From G963665185 sp049723905 (GTDB lineage: Bacteria; Desulfobacterota; Desulfovibrionia; Desulfovibrionales; Desulfovibrionaceae): a DNA stretch of 64,000 bases. The DNA is taken from contig NZ_JBJKFD010000001.1 in assembly GCF_049723905.1 (NCBI RefSeq), positions 496,001-560,000 on the forward strand, written 5' to 3'. Every line of letters begins with the position of its first letter. Positions within the stretch are counted from its first letter, which is position 1. Position numbers and translations under genes: made by a program. Positions 1 through 7,948 of the stretch are shown in pieces. The notes beneath the pieces are model-generated. The model searched no databases. It saw nothing but the letters and a program-made list of their open reading frames with translations, and had not been told where the DNA came from.

Positions 1-197
1 GCGAGCAGCTGGGCGACGCTGCTGTTTACTTTAACCCCCGATCCGTCGAGGCTTTGGGCCACTGCCTGCGTACCCTATGGGACGACGCTTCTCTCCGTGA
101 GCGGCTGTCCGAAGCTGGCCTCAAGCGGAGCAGCAGATGGACCGAAGCAGACTTGCAGACACGATTTTCCGAAATAGTGGCATCTGTTTTGCAGTAG
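1..197 (+). CDS. Glycosyltransferase, family-4-like (C-terminal end only)
   Basis: Only the last 64 codons lie in the window, in the frame that starts at base 3 and ends at TAG 195-197. The fragment begins EQLGDAAVYFNPRSVEALGH and closes with a helix containing RWTEADLQTRFSEIV. That pattern is the C-terminal donor-site strand and final helix of GT-B family-4 glycosyltransferases. It fits the glycan cluster that follows on the same strand. Substrate cannot be told from this piece. Confidence 0.65.
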   Translation, partial: EQLGDAAVYFNPRSVEALGHCLRTLWDDASLRERLSEAGLKRSSRWTEADLQTRFSEIVASVLQ

Positions 198-264
198 TTT
201 AAATGGCCGTCGGCTTTTTGCCGACTCTTAGACGCAAAAAAAATTGTTCACTCGGTTAACAAAC

Positions 265-1104
265 ATGAAGAAAACCATGCCCAGCATCACAGTCAACGTC
301 GTCACCCGGCCCTTTGGAGGGGAATGGACAGACAAGAACATAACGGTGCTCAACGCCATCGCGCGCCAGAGTGCGTCGGGTGTAAAGGTACGGCTGGTAT
401 GCTGGCCCAACGAGCAAGAGACCATAGAGTTCGCCGAGCGCAACGGCTATGAATACCATGTGGGCACTTATTTCGAATCCTGGCTGTTTGACAAGCCCCT
501 GTGCAGTTTTGGGGGCATGTTCTCCTCTCTCTTGGCTGAATGCGATACCGATCTGTTCGTGTACATCAACGGCGACATCATCCTGGGCCCCGGCCTGCTG
601 GAATGGTTGCAGAACCATGCCCAGCGCAACACTCTCTATTCCATTCCCCGCCACAACTGGGACTTCGAAGGCGTGTTCGACTCCGACGCCGAATATGCTC
701 GAGCCATGGAGAAGGCCCGTCCCGAGGCATGGACCGCTCTGGATCTCTTCGCCTTCTATGCCGAGGATGGCCGCAACATTTTCAACCCGGTGCCGCCTTT
801 TGTGCTCCCTGCCAGCGGTAGTGACTCCTGGCTGGTGGCCCGGTCCGGCGAGGCGGGATGGGAACGCCGCCTGATCAACCCGGTGGAGAACTCGATCCTG
901 CACATCGAGCACCAGCCCATCAATCTGGCCAAGGCCGGAGCCAAATCGTCAGCCCAGCGGGTGGTTCCATTCAACATGGGAATCTACACCGCCATCATCC
1001 AGCAGATGCCTGCCGAGGTTCTCAAGGACACATCGTTGAAAGTCTTTGCGGGACGAAACGGAATCACGCCCGTGGAAGACATGTATTCCGCAAAGACGGA
1101 TTAG
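265..1104 (+). CDS. Putative GT-A-fold glycosyltransferase
   Basis: About 279 residues. The N-terminus (PSITVNVVTRPFGGEW) reads like the first beta strand of a nucleotide-sugar-binding fold. The segment DTDLFVYINGDIILGPGLL near residues 95-115 places an acidic residue after a hydrophobic strand, where GT-A enzymes carry their DXD-like motif. A later segment SGSDSWLVARSG could contribute to the acceptor side. The reading frame is open from TTG 244, but ATG 265 or ATG 277 is the more natural start; no strong ribosome site separates them. It sits directly upstream of a CMP-sugar synthetase-like gene. The family assignment comes from fold-level pattern only. Confidence 0.5.
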   Translation: MKKTMPSITVNVVTRPFGGEWTDKNITVLNAIARQSASGVKVRLVCWPNEQETIEFAERNGYEYHVGTYFESWLFDKPLCSFGGMFSSLLAECDTDLFVYINGDIILGPGLLEWLQNHAQRNTLYSIPRHNWDFEGVFDSDAEYARAMEKARPEAWTALDLFAFYAEDGRNIFNPVPPFVLPASGSDSWLVARSGEAGWERRLINPVENSILHIEHQPINLAKAGAKSSAQRVVPFNMGIYTAIIQQMPAEVLKDTSLKVFAGRNGITPVEDMYSAKTD

Positions 1105-1114
1105 AGGCAGTGTA

Positions 1115-1789
1115 ATGGAAATGCTCAACGTCATTCAGATACCGGCCCGGTCGGGTTCGCAGCGCATCAAGGACAAGAACATCGTTGATGTCTGCGGCCT
1201 GCCGCTGATGGCCTACACCATCCTCCTGGCCAAGCGGCTGAAAGGGATTGACCACGTCATCGTCAACACCGATAGCGAGCACTACGCTGCCATTGCCCGC
1301 GAGTTCGGCGCGGAGACCCCGTTCCTGCGCCCCAAAGAGCTGGCCACAAGCACGGCGAGCATGCAGGGCGCACACGAAATGGTGAAGGATTACTTCACCG
1401 CACAGGGCGTGGCCATCAACAAACTGATCGAGATGTACGTCACTTCCCCGTTCCGCAATCTCCAGACCATACAGGGATACGTGGACGAGTTGGACTGGCG
1501 GGCAGGACTTACCACCTGTCACCACATGGATATCCGCATGCTGGAAATGCAAATCACGCAGAAAGGCGAGACGCACCCCATCAGCATGGATCATAGGGCT
1601 GCCGAAAGTTCCTTTGTCAAACCCATCGGGACCTTTCTGGCCTCTTCCCGGGGGCGCGAAGCCGGAGACCGCTTTGTTCTCATAAAGAACCCATTCGAAC
1701 TTATTGATATCGATACCGAGCAGGACCTAAGCCTGATGCAGGATGTGGTGGCAGCAGGTCTCTATGATTTCGGTACGCAAATGATATGA
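1115..1789 (+). CDS. CMP-sugar synthetase-like cytidylyltransferase (NeuA family)
   Basis: About 224 residues. The N-terminus contains IPARSGSQRIKDKNI, the nucleotide-binding signature of CMP-N-acetylneuraminate and CMP-KDO synthetases (usually ARxGSxRxxxKN). It is followed by GLPLMAYTI and HVIVNTDSE, the usual second motif. The family transfers CMP from CTP to a sugar acid. With a NeuB-like synthase further on in the cluster, the likely substrate is a nonulosonic acid, which is inference. The start is ATG 1115, which has GAGGCAG just upstream. The frame is open further 5' but that part overlaps the previous gene. The stop overlaps the next gene in an ATGA-like junction. Confidence 0.75.
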   Translation: MEMLNVIQIPARSGSQRIKDKNIVDVCGLPLMAYTILLAKRLKGIDHVIVNTDSEHYAAIAREFGAETPFLRPKELATSTASMQGAHEMVKDYFTAQGVAINKLIEMYVTSPFRNLQTIQGYVDELDWRAGLTTCHHMDIRMLEMQITQKGETHPISMDHRAAESSFVKPIGTFLASSRGREAGDRFVLIKNPFELIDIDTEQDLSLMQDVVAAGLYDFGTQMI

Positions 1790-1797
1790 GGATCGCC

Positions 1798-2720
1798 ATG
1801 ACTGATTTTAAGGACATCGTACAGGAATATCTCGCTATGAACTGGCTTCGCCCTGAAAACGCGGTCTGTGATACTGCGGCCTATCGACTGATCGCTCCTG
1901 CCATCCGGCAGCAAGGCAAATCGCTGGAGATCGGTATTGGGAACGGATACAATTCATTCATGCTTCTCGGTGGCCGGTTCACCCCGGACTACGACTGGTT
2001 CTACAATGTTAAAACGGACGGATTCTGGGACAATGCGGATATCTACGACACCTGTGACAAGTCGCTCACCATCAGAAGTTTCATCGCCACGCCACCAATT
2101 AAGATGGTACACACCGCCATTGACCACAAGCAGAACCTCCTTGATCAGGCCAAGCAGCTCGACTTTGTGGACAACCTTATTTGCGCAGACGCTTCCCAAC
2201 TGCACATTGAGGGACACTTTGATCTCATTTTTTCCAATATTCTCTACTGGCTTCCCGATCCGTTTGCCGTCTTGAACGAAGCGGGCAAGCATCTTTCCGA
2301 CCAAGGACAGATCGTCACCGTTTTTCCCAATCCTTCGTTCTATGCCCATTGCCGCTCCTATGTTGACGAATCCCCGCTCTGGAAACGTCTCAACAGGGGC
2401 AGGGCGGATAGCATGATGTGGCATCTCTCCCTTGGTGAATTTCAGGAAAAACTCGCCCAACGCGAAACCGGTCTCAAAGTGATCAAGGCGGAACGTTATC
2501 TGGCGGAACAGACCCTGCGTATATGGGATATCGGACTGCGCCCTCTTTCTCCCCACCTGATCAAGATGGCCCAAGCTCTTGCCCCGGAAACCCGTCAGGA
2601 GATCAAGGCGGAATGGTGCGAGACCTGCCTCCCCTTTGTGCTGGAGCAGCTCACAATGAATTTGAGCGCGGTCCTGAGGAGGGCGGATACAACTTCGTGG
2701 TGCTCGAAAAAACCGCATAG
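1798..2720 (+). pseudogene. Class I SAM-dependent methyltransferase, frameshifted near its 3' end
   Basis: The protein has a SAM-binding motif (KSLEIGIGNGYNSFMLL, about residues 40-56). Further on come FDLIFSNILYWLPDP and a C-terminal region rich in aromatics. The start is ATG 1798, with GAGG upstream. Near base 2654 the frame is lost: the current frame continues into a tail that overlaps the next gene. The minus-one frame gives NEFERGPEEGGYNFVVLEK and a stop at 2718-2720, a normal methyltransferase ending. One missing base around 2654-2656 (ACAATGAA) explains this. It may be real decay or a sequence error; decayed genes nearby favour decay. Confidence 0.65.
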
Positions 2721-2741
2721 CAAGTTCAAGAGAGAGATACC

Positions 2742-3536
2742 ATGCAACACGTTATTATCAATGCGGCGATCTTCACGGAACGGGATGAATGGGCCCTCAA
2801 ATCAAGACTTCCCGGCATCGACATCTTTGATCACCTCGCGCAGATCATCGATGCAACCCTGCCCGACGCCATGGTGACCACGTTCACCAACGACCGGGAG
2901 ATTGAGGAACGGCTCCGCGTCCATTTTTACCGCACCGAACTCGATAAGCAGCTCGAACAGATCGGCTATGCCCTGCCTGTCCGTATCCGGCTGAAGGTCC
3001 AACGTTATATGACAGAGAAGGAGTGGCGAAACCTCGTCGACACCAGCGATTTTTACGTGATTAACCCCCAGTACAGCTATGTAACCCAAGACCGGCTGGT
3101 GGCCATTAGGGATGCAGTGGACAGTGACAGAGAGCATGTCCACGTCACCTCACGGATTATTGACCACAATGAACACCCTGCGTTTTCCACTGTGGTACAA
3201 CCCCGCCTGGAGGCTGAAGTCCATTTTTGCACGGACTCCTCGCTGTATTATCTCCATGAAGGAGGACGCATGTTTGTTGACGAAGCTTACCGTGATGCAA
3301 TTTACAAGAACCGGTCTCATGGTAAAAACGGTATCGTGCTGAGCATTATCGACCATGCCGTCTACGGCATGAGCTCGCCTCTTTTCGTGCAAAACAAATA
3401 TAACGACAAAACGCTTTTCAACAGTGTCATGGTCAACGGGATCAACGAGCACTGCCCCATGTCCTACCGGCTGCCCGTGTTCAAGCTGCCCAGAGAAATA
3501 CGCGACTTACCGTGCGCGCCCGGAGTCAACCGATGA
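2742..3536 (+). CDS. Hypothetical protein of the glycan cluster
   Basis: 264 residues; I do not recognise the family. No signal peptide or membrane segment is visible. The N-terminus alternates strands and helices (HVIINAAIFTERDEWAL) and the middle has FYVINPQYSYVTQDRL, slightly reminiscent of nucleotidyltransferase-like folds, but the usual GxGxR loop is absent. The gene starts 21 bases after the restored end of the upstream methyltransferase. It shares an ATGA overlap with the scar ORF downstream, so it belongs to the same transcription unit. Confidence 0.55.
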   Translation: MQHVIINAAIFTERDEWALKSRLPGIDIFDHLAQIIDATLPDAMVTTFTNDREIEERLRVHFYRTELDKQLEQIGYALPVRIRLKVQRYMTEKEWRNLVDTSDFYVINPQYSYVTQDRLVAIRDAVDSDREHVHVTSRIIDHNEHPAFSTVVQPRLEAEVHFCTDSSLYYLHEGGRMFVDEAYRDAIYKNRSHGKNGIVLSIIDHAVYGMSSPLFVQNKYNDKTLFNSVMVNGINEHCPMSYRLPVFKLPREIRDLPCAPGVNR

Positions 3537-3807
3537 AAATAATTTCTACGGATTACCATGACTACGTCTTCAAGGACCACCAGTTGGTGGGAGAGTTCGA
3601 TCAGATGTATACCAGTGTCTTTTTACTCCGCTGCACCATATGTCGCTGTACGGCTCGCGAGAGGATGTCTCACCTGAAGACTACCCAGTGGCCGATGCCG
3701 TTTTTGATCGAGTCCTCTGCCTGCCTCTCTCTCCGGCACTGGGAGAGGCCCGGATTAGAAAAGCAGCCGAAACCGTTCTCCATCTGGCAGAATACTGCCG
3801 GAGGTAG
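3533..3807 (+). pseudogene. Chimeric scar: methyltransferase start joined to DegT aminotransferase end
   Basis: Two gene remnants are joined. From ATG 3533 the first 29 codons read KIISTDYHDYVFKDHQLVG and on to the QMYTSV region, like the N-terminus of a short SAM methyltransferase. From about 3619 the sequence makes sense only in another frame. There it reads CLFTPLHHMSLYGS, then DYPVADAVFDRVLCLPLSP, ending at TAG 3805-3807. This is the C-terminal signature of DegT/DnrJ/EryC1 aminotransferases (PLH..., PVAE...LPL). The body of both genes is missing, which points to a deletion fusing two neighbours. The GGAGG at its end serves the next gene. Confidence 0.6.
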
Positions 3808-3813
3808 CAGAAA

Positions 3814-5640
3814 GTGAGCGAAGTGTATCGCAGCCACACCACCCCTGTCGCCTTTATCGAGACAGAGGAGCAGCTCTCCATTCTGGAACAAAAGGACCGG
3901 GATGAGGATATCCTTGCGGTGGCGTCAAGCCCCATGGCAATGTACCTGCTTGAAAAGGGCACTCGCCGCCACATGGTTCTGAATGCTCTCTTTGACGACG
4001 ATTCTGCACGACGGGTTTGTGCTGGGCAGTATGCCAAAGCACGCAGTTTCTGCGAACGTGTGGACCAACTTTCAGCAGAGATTCTTGAATACGACGGCCC
4101 GATGGAACGGATCTCCAGCCTGTCCATGATGTATTTCGTGATGAGGGCCTTTGCTTCCATGCTCATTCGTTCGAGGCAGGTGAAGGCAGTTCTGAAGCAC
4201 TGCCGGGCAGACCACGTTGTCCAGATCAACACACCGTCACTGGCTCCGGCCATGAGCAGCATTCCGTACGTGATGGGCCTGACCACAGCACTGTCTCCCA
4301 ATATCGCCCGGGAACTCGGGCTGACCACAACCGTGTGGGGGGAATCAGCCCCCCGAATGCAGCCTCCTGTTCAGGTTGCATCAACAGCTCGTTCCGCAGT
4401 AAAGGGGAGTGGACCATGGCTTGTCATTGATGAACATAGTTATGAGGTGGGCCCCGTTGCGGACGTATGGGAGAAGGAAACCGGAGGCAGCGTTGTACTG
4501 CTGGACAGAGTGTTGGCCTCAGTTCCATTCCAACACTCTCTCGACAGGTCCAGGGAGCTGTTCCACAGGCTTGTAAGCGATGAGATACTTATAAAGGGCG
4601 GAGATGCCTGCTATGAAGTCCTAGAGCCAATGTTGGCCTATTTCGCTTATATCCACATGCCCAGACAGATCGCGATAGCCCACAACACCAATATCTTCAG
4701 AGTCTACACGCCGGGCGTGATGCTGGTGAGCAGCATGGCTTCATCCACGCTGGAATCCGCCAGAGCCGGAGGCCTGCCCTCGGCAGTTTTTCAGCATGGG
4801 GGAAGCGGTGTGCAGGAGAACCCGATTCTCGATTACATATGGAGGCTGGGAGCCGATACTCTGCTGACCTATGGCCCGGAAGTGGACCGCCACTTCAACT
4901 CCTGGGAATATGATAACGGCATAACCGAAAACGACAATCTGGCCCGCCCTTATGCCGTGGGCTCAATTAAGCTCCACCAGCTCGATGCCGCTTCCCCCGG
5001 AGAAATAAATTCCGACGCAGATGTCATGTACATCAACACCACTTTCGGCTCGGATACCAGTTTCTTTTCTCACCAATACACTGACTTCTGGTATTGGGAA
5101 TTTCAGCAGCGGATACTTCGAACCCTGGCCCAAAAACAGGGAACCAACATCATCAAGGTGCATCCCGCAGAATACGTGAAAAGCCCCTTGAGAGCATGGC
5201 TGGTAGATCTGAACGCAGGGAACTGCCGAGTCGTAGATACACCGCTGACAGAGGTATTGGATGCTGCGAAGGCTTACGTCGTTGACACACTGGGAACCGG
5301 CATCCTGCAGCTCTGCCTGACCACCAAGCCCATACTTGCGCTGGCTACCGAGAACTTCTTTCAGTTTGACGGCCACGCGCTGGATCTTTTGGAAAAACGG
5401 GCAGAACTGTGTCGCTCGCCTGAAGAATTTGCCGAGCGGATTGCAACTTTTCCCGATGCCTCCTCATGGGACATGACACGGCTCGAAAACAGAGATTTCG
5501 TCAACGCATATGGCTATCGGCAAGGGACGGACCCGCTTGAGAAGACAATGAAATTTCTGACTGCCATGGCAGGTAAAACCGCTCAAGAGCAATTCGGCAT
5601 GCCCTGTGTCGTCAATGGCTTCGGAAGAGATGGAGGTTGA
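3814..5640 (+). CDS. Large QHGG-motif surface-glycan protein, paralog A (possible GT-B transferase)
   Basis: 608 residues, start GTG 3814 with GGAGG nine bases upstream. It is a clear paralog of the 598-residue protein at 11759-13555. Shared landmarks are ETEEQLSIL near the N-terminus, LVIDEHSYEVGPV about residue 205, the motif FQHGGSGVQENPILDYIWR about residues 325-345, and ILQLCLTTKPILALA near residue 500. The QHGG motif and the late DTLGTG...TTKP region recall capsule-synthesis or sialyltransferase-like GT-B proteins, where a donor-site signature precedes a choke-point helix. No membrane segment is seen. The function is inferred from the fold pattern and neighbours, not from a recognised family. 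Confidence 0.6.
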   Translation: MSEVYRSHTTPVAFIETEEQLSILEQKDRDEDILAVASSPMAMYLLEKGTRRHMVLNALFDDDSARRVCAGQYAKARSFCERVDQLSAEILEYDGPMERISSLSMMYFVMRAFASMLIRSRQVKAVLKHCRADHVVQINTPSLAPAMSSIPYVMGLTTALSPNIARELGLTTTVWGESAPRMQPPVQVASTARSAVKGSGPWLVIDEHSYEVGPVADVWEKETGGSVVLLDRVLASVPFQHSLDRSRELFHRLVSDEILIKGGDACYEVLEPMLAYFAYIHMPRQIAIAHNTNIFRVYTPGVMLVSSMASSTLESARAGGLPSAVFQHGGSGVQENPILDYIWRLGADTLLTYGPEVDRHFNSWEYDNGITENDNLARPYAVGSIKLHQLDAASPGEINSDADVMYINTTFGSDTSFFSHQYTDFWYWEFQQRILRTLAQKQGTNIIKVHPAEYVKSPLRAWLVDLNAGNCRVVDTPLTEVLDAAKAYVVDTLGTGILQLCLTTKPILALATENFFQFDGHALDLLEKRAELCRSPEEFAERIATFPDASSWDMTRLENRDFVNAYGYRQGTDPLEKTMKFLTAMAGKTAQEQFGMPCVVNGFGRDGG

Positions 5641-5644
5641 TTTG

Positions 5645-6576
5645 ATGATTAGGGCCAAACAGACAATCGCTTTAACGCCATCCTCATTTGGCGTGTACGA
5701 CAGGACACCCATCCGCCTGCTTGAAGAAGCAGGATACGAGGTGCGCCTCAACCTGTACGAGCGAAAGCTCTCCCCTGAGGAGGTCACGGAAGTTTTTGCA
5801 GGCTGCATCGGCGTGGTGGTGGGCACTGAGACCATCTCCCGCGAGGCCATGAAATCCCTGCCCGAACTCAAGGTCATCTCCCGTTGCGGCGTGGGCATGG
5901 ACGGAGTGGACCAGGATGCGGCCACGGAGCTTGGCATCATCGTTGTCAACACTCCCTTCGGCCCGACACAGGCCACAGCAGAAATGGCAGTGGGGCTCAT
6001 CTTCAATGTTCTGCGGCGGATCAACGTCATGGACCGCGACCTCGCTCCGGTGTCTGGAAAAAACGCATGGGACGACAGCTCAGCGGCAAGAAGGTCGCCG
6101 TGCTTGGCCTGGGACGTGTCGGCGAGCGGGTGGCAGGCATACTCAGCGCCATGGGATGCGAGGTCGGGTTCTTTGATCCGATCGTGCCGGAGATGGATTT
6201 CCCATATGAGTTCATGCCATTCAAGGAGTTGTTGCAATGGGCGGAGATTGTGACCCTGCACTGCTCCGGCCAATGCGACTGCTCCACAGTCCTTGGGAGG
6301 GAGGAGCTGGCAATCCTTTCACCCGGGACCATAGTCATCAACTGCTCCCGGGGCGAACTGTTGGATGAAAAAGCCTTGGTTGAGTTACTCCAAAGCGGCC
6401 ATCTTGGCGGAGCCGGGCTGGATGTTTATAGGGATGAACCATACTCCGGGCCGCTGCTCGATATGGAAAACGTCGTCCTCACACCGCACGCCTCCTCCTA
6501 TACCATGGAAGGCCGTGCCATCATGGAGCTGGATTCCGTCAAGAATTTCCTTGTCGCTCTGGAGGAGTTACAATGA
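5645..6576 (+). pseudogene. D-2-hydroxyacid dehydrogenase (SerA-like), frameshifted duplicate copy
   Basis: Near-identical to the intact gene at 13574-14506. Up to base 6041 both encode the same N-terminal catalytic half (TIALTPSSFGVYDRTPI, SRCGVGMDGVDQDAA, NTPFGPTQATAEMAVG). The intact copy reads GACCTTCGCTCCGG at 13967-13980; this one reads GACCTCGCTCCGG at 6038-6050, one T short. The shift destroys the frame just before the NAD-binding loop GLGRVGERVAG. Downstream codons survive in the other frame to TGA 6574-6576, including HCSGQCDCSTVLG and LTPHASSYTMEGRA. The start ATG 5645 has GGAGG about 11 bases upstream. Confidence 0.85.
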
Positions 6577-6696
6577 CAGCCCCCATCAGGTGCCTTGTCT
6601 TTGACTGCGACGGCGTCATTCTTGAATCCGTGGATATCAAGACCAGGGCATTCAAGCATGTTTTTGTCCCCTACGGCGAATAGGCCGTTGCCGAGG
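5657..6696 (+). repeat. 1.04 kb direct repeat, decayed copy
   Basis: This segment starts at AAACAGACAATCGC and ends at GTTGCCGAGG. It matches 13586-14626 almost base for base, with scattered substitutions and one deletion at about 6041. It covers the dehydrogenase and the first 36 to 40 codons of the HAD gene. Flanks on both sides are unrelated, so the borders are sharp. The two copies lie in the same orientation about 7.9 kb apart. Confidence 0.9.
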
Positions 6697-6815
6697 AGTG
6701 CCTGACCGCCCTTGCCGGGGGCATACGGAAAAACGAGTACTTCTCCGAAGAAACCATGGCCGAATTGAAACAGCGGTTTCATCAGTCTCGTGAAGGCGGC
6801 GAAGCCACAAGGTGA
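6573..6815 (+). pseudogene. HAD phosphatase N-terminal fragment fused to a foreign tail
   Basis: The first 36 codons match the intact HAD gene at 14503 (RCLVFDCDGVILESVDIKT). Where the intact gene has GAA GAA GCC, this copy has GAA TAG GCC, a stop at 6681-6683. After base 6696 similarity ends, yet the frame stays open to TGA 6813-6815. That tail, GGIRKNEYFSEETMAELKQ, followed by a basic end, does not resemble the HAD protein and looks like the C-terminus of some other deleted gene. The scar ends just before the next radical SAM gene and its AAGGTGA sequence serves as that gene's ribosome site. Confidence 0.7.
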
Positions 6816-6820
6816 AAATA

Positions 6821-7903
6821 ATGAGTTTCATCAGCAAAGTGAACCAGGATCAGGTCAACTTTTCCACCCCGCTGGACAACTGGAAGTTCCACTACATGCG
6901 GGGCAAGGGGCATTTCTTCCGGTACCTGCTCAACCGGTACCGCTGGCACCACAGTGCCCGGACCAACACTGTCCATCCCTATCCCGAACATGTGGACCTG
7001 GAGCTTTCTTCCCGGTGCAACATGCGCTGCCCCATGTGCTACACCCAGACCGACCGTTTCAAGAAGCAGGTCAAGACAGGGTTCATGGAGCGCGATTTCT
7101 GGAAAAAGATCATCGACGACTGCGCGGACAACGGTGTTTTCTCCCTGCGCCTGAGCCTCCGGGGCGAGCCCACCATTCATCCCGATTTCGTGGAGGCCGC
7201 CCGGTACGCCAAGGAGCGGGGAATCTGCGAGGTATCCAGCCTGACCAACGCTCTGTCCATGACGCCCGACATGTTCGAGGAGCTCGTCCTCATGGGCTTT
7301 GACTGGCTGACCATCAGCGCCGACGGCCTGGGCGAGACCTATGAGTCCATCCGCAAGCCCGCCAAATTCGACGAGTTCATGGAGAAGATCAGGCACTTCT
7401 CGGCCATTAAGAAAAAGCACCGCAGCATGAAACCCGCCGTCAAGGTCCAGACCGTCTGGCCCGCCATTATGGACGACCCGCAGGAGTACTACGAAACCTT
7501 CAGGCCCTATGTGGACCTCGTGGCCTGTAACCCGCTCATGGACTACCTGTTCAAAGATGGCGAGCAGAACAAGATTACCTACATCGAGAACTTCCAGTGC
7601 TCGGTCCCCTGGCAGCGGCTCACCATCGGCTCCGATGGCGGTGTCCTGCTTTGCTTCAACGACGAGTTCGCCGACTACTCCATTTGTAACATGGCCGACC
7701 ACTCCCTGCGTGAAGTCTGGACCGGTGACGTGATGACCAGCTTCCGCGAATGTCATCTGCGCCACAACGCGGTGAACGAGTATTCCTCCTGCAAGAATTG
7801 CTACATGCCCCGCGAGGAGACGGATGATTCCGAGGTCTCTATCGACGGCAGGACGGTGAAGCTCACCAAGCTCAAAGGACGTACCAATGAAGTCGGCAAA
7901 TAG
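6821..7903 (+). CDS. Radical SAM protein with SPASM-like C-terminus
   Basis: About 360 residues. The radical SAM cluster motif is CNMRCPMC, with cysteines at residues 66, 70 and 73. It is followed by LSLRGEPTIHPDF in the position of the SAM-binding GGE motif, here RGE. The C-terminal part contains NFQCSVPWQRLTIGSDGGV, LLCFND and later SSCKNCYMPRE, as in SPASM/twitch proteins holding extra iron-sulfur clusters. ATG 6821 follows AAGGTGA by seven bases. Such enzymes cleave SAM to make a 5'-deoxyadenosyl radical. In this cluster the target is probably a sugar or sugar nucleotide, which is inference. The next gene, after 45 bases, is another radical SAM enzyme. Confidence 0.8.
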   Translation: MSFISKVNQDQVNFSTPLDNWKFHYMRGKGHFFRYLLNRYRWHHSARTNTVHPYPEHVDLELSSRCNMRCPMCYTQTDRFKKQVKTGFMERDFWKKIIDDCADNGVFSLRLSLRGEPTIHPDFVEAARYAKERGICEVSSLTNALSMTPDMFEELVLMGFDWLTISADGLGETYESIRKPAKFDEFMEKIRHFSAIKKKHRSMKPAVKVQTVWPAIMDDPQEYYETFRPYVDLVACNPLMDYLFKDGEQNKITYIENFQCSVPWQRLTIGSDGGVLLCFNDEFADYSICNMADHSLREVWTGDVMTSFRECHLRHNAVNEYSSCKNCYMPREETDDSEVSIDGRTVKLTKLKGRTNEVGK

Positions 7904-7948
7904 CGGCGGACCGCTCCATTCAAAGCCTGTTTCATAAAAGGACACCAC

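Noticed and set aside
209..225. Hairpin GTCGGC-TTTTT-GCCGAC after the first partial glycosyltransferase
   Set aside because: The stem is only six pairs and has no T run after it; transcription probably continues into the cluster.
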